This document shows, one piece after another, positions 36,779 to 42,522 of a stretch of DNA of 42,522 nt (positions within the stretch are counted from its first letter, which is position 1; each line of letters starts with the position of its first letter). Position numbers and translations under genes: made by a program. The notes beneath the pieces are model-generated. The model saw only the letters and a program-made list of their open reading frames with translations. It was not told the DNA's origin and made no database searches. The stretch covers positions 1 to 42,522 of the forward strand of contig JAFDCJ010000214.1 of the NCBI GenBank assembly GCA_019312835.1, read 5' to 3'. The stretch is from Deltaproteobacteria bacterium (GTDB lineage Bacteria > Desulfobacterota > Desulfobacteria > Desulfobacterales > JAFDCJ01).

Positions 36779-37362
36779 TTTTCCCAAATCAAATGCGAAT
36801 CCATTGAAGCGGTCATGGCCGCCAGAATAAAAATAAGCGCCAAAAAGGAGAAAATGGCAATCCCGGGGACGATTTTCGCCATTTTCGCAAGCTTGACAAC
36901 GGACACCAGGATACCCAGCATAAAAACTTCCATCATACTCCACGGCTGCAGATGACGCACCCATCGAAATACCCGGGGCAGACCTGACGGGATAATGTTA
37001 AATTTGAGGGGTAGCAGGACGTACAGCATGCAAAGCATCTGACCCAGCGGCACCAATACAGTCGTAAGCAAAACTATCACCGACAGCTCAGGCATGCCCT
37101 GGGCATAGAGCTCCTGTATGCCGGTCAGCAGGGTGGTCTGGCGCACCTGGGCCTCCAGCTTGAACGCCAGAAAGGGGAACGAATTGGCCAGGGTAAATAA
37201 AATGAGTCCCGCCACCGTCAGTGCCAGGGTGCGCTCGATACTGTCTCGCTTTTTTTGATGAAGCACTGCCCCGCAACGCCTGCACTGAACCGTTCCGGGC
37301 TCAGTAATATGCGGCAATCGCTGAATTAAATCACAGTCATGGCAGGCAATAAAGGATTGCAT
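36748..37362 (-). CDS. pqiA: PqiA-like membrane protein (first copy in the operon)
   Basis: CHDCDLIQRLP...CRRCGAVLHQKKRDSIERTLALTVAGLILFTLANSFPFLAFK; stop overlaps the start of the second pqiA-like gene. Confidence 0.9.
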   Translation of the reverse strand: MQSFIACHDCDLIQRLPHITEPGTVQCRRCGAVLHQKKRDSIERTLALTVAGLILFTLANSFPFLAFKLEAQVRQTTLLTGIQELYAQGMPELSVIVLLTTVLVPLGQMLCMLYVLLPLKFNIIPSGLPRVFRWVRHLQPWSMMEVFMLGILVSVVKLAKMAKIVPGIAIFSFLALIFILAAMTASMDSHLIWEKWEEKQILRH

Positions 37363-37559
37363 ATTTCACTTTTAATATAATTGACTGAAATAAAATTTGA
37401 ATTTGATGTGTAGATTTGAAAACAGCATCCTGAAAATCCTGCGGGCGGGATTTAAAGATGCCTGAATTTTAACCCGGATAATAGAAAATATATTTTCGAA
37501 AGTCAAATGGCGTGAATTTATGAAATATTCCGGGAAAACAGTTGTTGACATGTGTTCAT

Positions 37560-37574
37560 TGTATACCGTATACA
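37560..37574. promoter_or_regulatory. GTATAC palindromic operator 3 (TGTATACCGTATACA), overlapping a possible promoter TTGACA(37545)-N18-TATACA(37569)
   Basis: Identical 15-mer to 20861-20875; upstream of the CaiB-type gene. Confidence 0.75.
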
Positions 37575-37711
37575 ATATACGACCCATTTGAGCCATTGCC
37601 ATAAAATAGCAATCGTGCCTTCTTTTCCTGAACCTGGCCCGGATAAACCGTAAAATGTCTTGCCGCATAAAGCAACAATATTAACATACAAATATTGAAC
37701 GGAGATAGTTT

Positions 37712-38902
37712 ATGGAAATACTCAAGGACCTTACCGTGTTATCCCTGGAGCAGGCCACTGTATTGCCCTATCTGACGTTTCGACTGGCCCAGGACGGCAT
37801 GAATGTGATCCGGCTGGAGCATCCGGTCTACGGGGACCCAAACCGGTTCATCGGCGACAATGTCCTCTCCGAGGAACGTATGAACGCCTATTTTTTATGT
37901 ATCAATGCCGGTAAGCAAGCCCTGACGTTAAACCTGGCCGAGGATGAGGGTCGTAAAATATTTCGCGCCCTGATCAAAGAACTGAATGTAGATATTTTTG
38001 CCACCAATCAACTGCCCAAAAATTACACGAAGCTGGGCATCGACTATGAAAGTCTCAGAAAATTGCGCCCGGACATCATCTGGCTCGGCGTTACCGGATT
38101 CGGTCCTGACAGCAATGAGGGGGCTTATGATCCCATATTGCAGGCCCGCTCGGGTTTAATGGAACTCACGGGAGAAGAAGACAGCAATCCCCAGGTTTTG
38201 GGAATTCCGTTGCCGGACATGGGTACCAGTGAACATGCTTACGGTTTGCTGATGAAGGCACTTTACACGCGCGAACGCACCGGCGAAGGCGCCTGCATCA
38301 ATCTGGCCATGTTCGAATCCTCGGTATCCTGGTTGACCGTGCCCATTACCTTGACGGACAGCTTTGGTAAAACCATCACGCGACGCGGCAACACCCATGA
38401 GTTCTTCTGTCCGGTATCGGTATATCAGACCAGCAACGGTTTTATCTATCTGGCGGTGGGCAACGACAGGCAATGGAAAACGATGGTCTCCCAGGAAATG
38501 TTTAACACTCTGGACCACCCCCAATACGAAAAAAATGCGGGCCGCATCGCCGATGTCGCCCACCTTAATGACGCGATTAATGCCATCACCCAACACCATA
38601 CCTCCGAAGAATTGATCGATTTGTTCACGTCTCTGACGGTGCCTGTCAGCAAGATTCAAACCGTAACGGAGGTGATTGCGGACCCCCTGGTGCAAAAAAG
38701 ATTGCTATATGCCCAGGATCCGGTATCGGGTATGCGAATTACCCTGGCACCGCCACCCAATATGACGCCTTTTCTGGAAAGTTCGAACCGGCAACTGTCA
38801 TTTCCTCCCCGCTTCGGCGAGAGCAACCAGCAAATATACGGACAACAGTTAGGCTATTCCGATGAGGAGTTGTCGCGCCTTAAGGAAAGAGGGGTTATTT
38901 GA
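37712..38902 (+). CDS. CaiB/BaiF-type CoA transferase (family III)
   Basis: MEILKDLTVLSLEQATVLPYLTFRLAQDGMNVIRLEHP...GDPNRFIG; LRPDIIWLGVTGFGPDS; YDPILQARSGLMELTG. Confidence 0.92.
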   Translation: MEILKDLTVLSLEQATVLPYLTFRLAQDGMNVIRLEHPVYGDPNRFIGDNVLSEERMNAYFLCINAGKQALTLNLAEDEGRKIFRALIKELNVDIFATNQLPKNYTKLGIDYESLRKLRPDIIWLGVTGFGPDSNEGAYDPILQARSGLMELTGEEDSNPQVLGIPLPDMGTSEHAYGLLMKALYTRERTGEGACINLAMFESSVSWLTVPITLTDSFGKTITRRGNTHEFFCPVSVYQTSNGFIYLAVGNDRQWKTMVSQEMFNTLDHPQYEKNAGRIADVAHLNDAINAITQHHTSEELIDLFTSLTVPVSKIQTVTEVIADPLVQKRLLYAQDPVSGMRITLAPPPNMTPFLESSNRQLSFPPRFGESNQQIYGQQLGYSDEELSRLKERGVI

Positions 38903-38941
38903 ATTGCAGATTTGTGATTTCGGGTTTAAAGCAAAAAAATA

Positions 38942-39047
38942 AACACGGAATGACACGGATTGTCACGGAAAAAATATAATAGTTTCAATTTTTTTCCGCC
39001 GCAGGCGGAATAATATTCCGGTGTTCCTCCGTGAAAAATTCGTGGTT
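38942..39047. repeat. CACGGA-array inverted element, copy 2
   Basis: CACGGA at 38944, 38954, 38964 (10-bp period); TTCCGCC-gca-GGCGGAA hairpin (38994-39010); TCCGTG at 39028 and TTCGTG at 39039. Confidence 0.9.
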
Positions 39048-39117
39048 ATAAAAAAAAATCAGATACCATTCCGTTTTGATGCGCTAATTCTTGAGTTGTT
39101 TTTCCAAGGAAAAGCAA

Positions 39118-39816
39118 ATGAGAAAGAGAGCTGAATTAAAAGGTTTTGATCCCGGACCATTGCAGGCCCTTCAAGAGCGCAAGTCCCTTGGGCAGCATGT
39201 GTTCGACAACTTGAAACAGGCCATTATCAGGGGCAATATTGTACCGGGTGAATGGCTGGTGGAAAGCCATATCGCGCAAATGCTGGGGATTAGCCGCACA
39301 CCGGTGCGAGAAGCCATCCACAAGCTCGAGCGGGAAAGACTCATCGAGCGTCAGCCGCGCGGTGGATTCACAGTGCTGGGTTTAAATCGCGATGACATCG
39401 AAGAAACCTTTGGTATTCGGGGGATCTTGGAGGGTTATGCCGCCAGGCTGGCCACTGTCAAACCCCAGCCTCGTGAGCTCCGGGAATTGGACAAAAAAGT
39501 TGAGGCGTTCCAGGAATGTTTGAGCAAGAAACATATGGATTCCCTGCCGGTGATCAATACGGAGTTCCACGATTTACTCTATGCCCTCAGTAAAAGCCCG
39601 CGATTGGTTCACATGATCAACGGACTCAGAGATCAGATCTATCGATTCAGAGAGATCATTCTCAAAGATCAAAAACTTGCCAGGATAAGTCACGAGGACC
39701 ACCTGCAAATGCTGAAATTTATGCGCAAGCGGGATGCCGAAGGAGTGGAAAAGCTGGTTCGAGAACATATTCTGCGCGGACAGGAAGTCGTCCTGGACAA
39801 CTTTAGCAAGAAATAA
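39118..39816 (+). CDS. GntR-family transcriptional regulator, FCD (FadR-like) subfamily
   Basis: VFDNLKQAIIRGNIVPGEWLVESHIAQMLGISRTPVREAIHKLERERLIERQPRGGFTV wHTH; FCD-type helical C-terminus. ATG 39118 preferred (AAGGA RBS). Confidence 0.95.
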   Translation: MRKRAELKGFDPGPLQALQERKSLGQHVFDNLKQAIIRGNIVPGEWLVESHIAQMLGISRTPVREAIHKLERERLIERQPRGGFTVLGLNRDDIEETFGIRGILEGYAARLATVKPQPRELRELDKKVEAFQECLSKKHMDSLPVINTEFHDLLYALSKSPRLVHMINGLRDQIYRFREIILKDQKLARISHEDHLQMLKFMRKRDAEGVEKLVREHILRGQEVVLDNFSKK

Positions 39817-39914
39817 GATGAAGGGTCTCAAAATTATCATTTTGAGGTGGCTTCACCAAATGCACGCTGATTGCGTGTTTTGACACTCAATTTGCTTGGG
39901 AGTGAAAAGGCTCT

Positions 39915-40310
39915 ATGACGAAAAAGAAAATAAAGATTCTTGTTGCCAAACCAGGACTGGATGGACACGATCGGGGCGCCAAAGTCATTGCGCTGGCCCT
40001 AAGAGATGCCGGGATGGAGGTTATTTACACCGGTTTGCACCAGACGACTGAACAGATCACCAAAACGGCCATGCAGGAAGCGGTCGATGTTATCGGTCTC
40101 AGCATCATGTCGGGTGCCCATTTGCCCATCTGCCGGGATTTGCTGGAACATATGAAAGCCAGGGGTATTGATGATATCCCCCTTGCGGTGGGCGGTGTTA
40201 TACCCAAGCAGGATATTGCCAAACTAAATGCGATGGGCATTCGGGGGGTATTCCCAGGGGGAACTCGTTTTGGCGACATTATAGCTGGTATTCGAGAACT
40301 GGTCGAATAG
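39915..40310 (+). CDS. methylmalonyl-CoA mutase cobalamin-binding (C-terminal) subunit
   Basis: KILVAKPGLDGHDRGAKVIALALRDAGMEVIYTGL (DxHxxG B12 motif), GLSIMSGAH, GGVIPKQD. Confidence 0.95.
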   Translation: MTKKKIKILVAKPGLDGHDRGAKVIALALRDAGMEVIYTGLHQTTEQITKTAMQEAVDVIGLSIMSGAHLPICRDLLEHMKARGIDDIPLAVGGVIPKQDIAKLNAMGIRGVFPGGTRFGDIIAGIRELVE

Positions 40311-40315
40311 CCCGT

Positions 40316-40404
40316 GAGTTCGTAAGTTCATGAGTTCATAAGCCCATGAGCAAATCTGCTCATCAAATGCTTATGAACTTATCAACTTACCAACTTATCA
40401 ACTT
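40316..40404. repeat. inverted element between the two mutase genes
   Basis: AGTTCATAAGC (40333-40343) / GCTTATGAACT (40369-40379); inner ATGAGCA-aatc-TGCTCAT hairpin (40346-40363); gtaagttcatga-type direct repeats. Confidence 0.88.
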
Positions 40405-40480
40405 CGATTTTAGATGGCTAAAGCCTTTCCGGAACGGCAGCCTGAGATAAATTTAAAAAATTCGTTTAAGAGGGAAAAAC

Positions 40481-42115
40481 ATGGGAGTTGCCAAATATGT
40501 AAAAAACGAAAAAGATGCCATTGAAGAGGTAATTTACCAGTCCGGCATCAGCGTAAAACCGGTATATACCCCTCAGGATCTCGAGGAGATGGGTTTTGAT
40601 TACGAGAAGGATCTCGGTGATCCCGGGCAGTATCCGTTCACCCGCAGTCTGCATCCCCTTGGTTATCGCAGCCGGGCCTGGACCACCCGTCAGTATACCG
40701 GCTTTGGAACGCCCCAGGAAACCAACAAGCGCTTTAAAATGATGATTTCCCACGGGCAAACGGGCCTAAATGTGGCTTTCGATTTGCCCACCCAGATGGG
40801 TTATGACTCCGACGATCCTATGGTTGCGGGAGAAGTCGGTCGGGTCGGCATGGCAGTGGACTCCCTGCGTGATTTTGAAGTCGCATTTGCAGGCATTCCG
40901 TTGGATCGGATCGGTTCCGGACTGACCATCAATGCGGTTGCCTCCATCATGCTGGCGATGTATCAGGCGGTGGCCGAAAAATCCGGATACCCTAAGGAAA
41001 AAATCAGTGCCACCCCCCAAAATGATATTCTTAAGGAAATGATCGGTCGCGGAGCCTGGATTTATCCGGTGGAAGATTCGGTTCGCCTGGTGGGAGACAG
41101 CATTGAGTATGCGGTCAAAGAACTGCCCCGCTGCAATCCGGTCAGCATTTGCGGCTACCATATTCGTGAATCCGGGGCGACCCCTGCTCAGGAAATCGCC
41201 TGTGCTTTTGAGATTGCCAAGGCATACATGGACAACGTTATCCAAAGGGGCATGGCGGCCGAGGATTTTGTCGGACGGTTTTCGTTTAATCTGAACGTAT
41301 TCGGCAATCTCTGGGAGCAAATCGCCAAATTCAGAGCTGCCCGTAAGCTCTGGGCTAAGATGCTGCGTGAGGAATATGGTGTTGAGGAAAAGAAGAAATT
41401 GTTCCTCAGGGGCCTTTTTGGCGGTGGCGGTAGCGGTCTGACCAAAGATCAGCCTGAAAACAATATCATGCGGGGGGCCTTTTATGCCCTGGGTGCGGCC
41501 CTCAGCGGCGCCCAGACAACCGCCCTTTGCTCCTTTGACGAGGCCTACACCATCCCAACCCCGCGTGCTGCCCTTCTATCATTGAGAACCTTGGAACTGC
41601 TCATGGATGAAGTCGGGCTGCGCGACACGGTTGATCCTCTAGCGGGCTCCTATTTCATTGAGACATTGACCAAAGAGATGGAGAATAAAATTCTGGAGGA
41701 AATGGCTCAAATTCAGGAAACGGGCGGCATGGTTCACGCGGTGGCGACCGGTTTTATTCAGCGCAAAGTTGCTCGTCAGGCCTATGAATATGAAAAGGGC
41801 GTTCAAAACGGCGAGTACATCAAGGTCGGTGTCAATAAATATGCCGATGAAGCCGAAGATCAAACCGACGTCGAACTCCACGAATACAATGAACAATGGG
41901 TGGAACAGCAGCTTGCCGGCCTCAAGGAGCTGCGCCGAACCCGTGACAACCGGGAAGTAACCCGCACCTTAAAGGATCTGGAAAAGGGAACGCGCGCCGG
42001 TAAGAATGTGATGCCGTTGCTGGTTGATTGCTGTCGGGCCTATGCCACCGTGGGAGAAATGGCCGGCGTATTCCGTGATTTATTCGGGGAGTGGGAGGAA
42101 CCGAGTATTTTTTGA
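40481..42115 (+). CDS. methylmalonyl-CoA mutase catalytic (N-terminal) subunit
   Basis: TRSLHPLGYRSRAWTTRQYTGFGTPQETNKRFKMMISHGQTGLNVAFDLPTQMGYDSDDP; VSICGYHIRESGATPAQE; AQTTALCSFDEAYTIPTPRAALLSLRT. Confidence 0.97.
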   Translation: MGVAKYVKNEKDAIEEVIYQSGISVKPVYTPQDLEEMGFDYEKDLGDPGQYPFTRSLHPLGYRSRAWTTRQYTGFGTPQETNKRFKMMISHGQTGLNVAFDLPTQMGYDSDDPMVAGEVGRVGMAVDSLRDFEVAFAGIPLDRIGSGLTINAVASIMLAMYQAVAEKSGYPKEKISATPQNDILKEMIGRGAWIYPVEDSVRLVGDSIEYAVKELPRCNPVSICGYHIRESGATPAQEIACAFEIAKAYMDNVIQRGMAAEDFVGRFSFNLNVFGNLWEQIAKFRAARKLWAKMLREEYGVEEKKKLFLRGLFGGGGSGLTKDQPENNIMRGAFYALGAALSGAQTTALCSFDEAYTIPTPRAALLSLRTLELLMDEVGLRDTVDPLAGSYFIETLTKEMENKILEEMAQIQETGGMVHAVATGFIQRKVARQAYEYEKGVQNGEYIKVGVNKYADEAEDQTDVELHEYNEQWVEQQLAGLKELRRTRDNREVTRTLKDLEKGTRAGKNVMPLLVDCCRAYATVGEMAGVFRDLFGEWEEPSIF

Positions 42116-42272
42116 GATTTGGGATTTCGGATTGGAAGGAAGCTGAGAAATCCTGATATGCAGCAGATGACATGAGGAGGATGGGAATTGAGTGCGGAAG
42201 GAAAAAAAATTAAAGATAAACAACCGGATTTGGTAGGGAAAAATCCGCAATCCGCCATCCCCAATCCCCAAT
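42113..42272. repeat. inverted element overlapping the start of the hyuA-like gene
   Basis: Left arm GAGATTTGGGATTTCGGATTGG (about 42113-42135), right arm AAATCCGCAATCCGCCATCCCCAATCCCC (42241-42270); approximate reverse complements with short direct repeats. Confidence 0.65.
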
Positions 42273-42522
42273 ATCGACTTGGTTGCGACATCGGCGGCAC
42301 GTTTACGGACTTCGTGCTGGTCAACGACGCTACGGGCGAATTCCAGATCAACAAATGTCTGACGACCCCGGGAGACCCGTCAGATGCGGTCGAGCAGGGT
42401 ATTCGCGAGCTGCTGGAGCACGAACCGGGATTTATGCCGAAAATTGATGAAATTATTCACGGAACCACCCTCGTGATTAACGCCATCATTGAGCGCAAAG
42501 GCGCCAAAACCGGCCTGATAAC
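42188..42522 (+). CDS. hydantoinase/oxoprolinase family protein (HyuA-like), N-terminal part, truncated by window edge
   Basis: RLGCDIGGTFTDFVLVNDATGEFQINKCLTTPGDPSDAVEQGI...IIHGTTLVINAIIERKGAKTGLI; probable TTG start at 42188, GAGG upstream. Confidence 0.88.
   Translation, partial: MSAEGKKIKDKQPDLVGKNPQSAIPNPQYRLGCDIGGTFTDFVLVNDATGEFQINKCLTTPGDPSDAVEQGIRELLEHEPGFMPKIDEIIHGTTLVINAIIERKGAKTGLI

Overview
This 42.5 kb window looks like bacterial chromosome. Gene content suggests an anaerobic, sulfate-reducer- or syntroph-like Desulfobacterota, but that is inferred from content and no search was run. I found no rRNA, tRNA, CRISPR array, transposase or phage genes. Main contents, in order: a partial PLP aminotransferase; htpG broken by an in-frame TAG; a gamma-carbonic-anhydrase-like protein; two PilZ proteins; a tandem pair of PA2779-like small proteins; a non-canonical M24 hydrolase; a ThiF/MoeB-like E1 divergent from a conserved unknown; a hybrid histidine kinase; hcp; a 3-hydroxyacyl-CoA dehydrogenase/enoyl-CoA hydratase fusion; TrpB2; serA; iorAB; an acyl-CoA dehydrogenase and carboxyltransferase pair; a crotonase; a rhodanese-MBL protein; a pqiA-pqiA-pqiB-pqiC-like operon; a CaiB-type CoA transferase; a GntR/FCD regulator; a split methylmalonyl-CoA mutase; and the start of a hydantoinase/oxoprolinase gene. 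Three signals stand out. (1) Many intergenic gaps, including gaps inside operons, hold inverted elements of different sequence. Several share one design: short direct repeats at about 9-11 bp in one arm, their complement in the other arm, and often GC-rich hairpins between. At least two of these overlap coding ends. (2) Three near-identical TGTATAC-N-GTATACA operators sit upstream of acyl-CoA/CoA-transferase genes, and a GntR/FCD regulator is encoded in the same window. (3) htpG has a single amber codon at a position that is Trp in E. coli HtpG.
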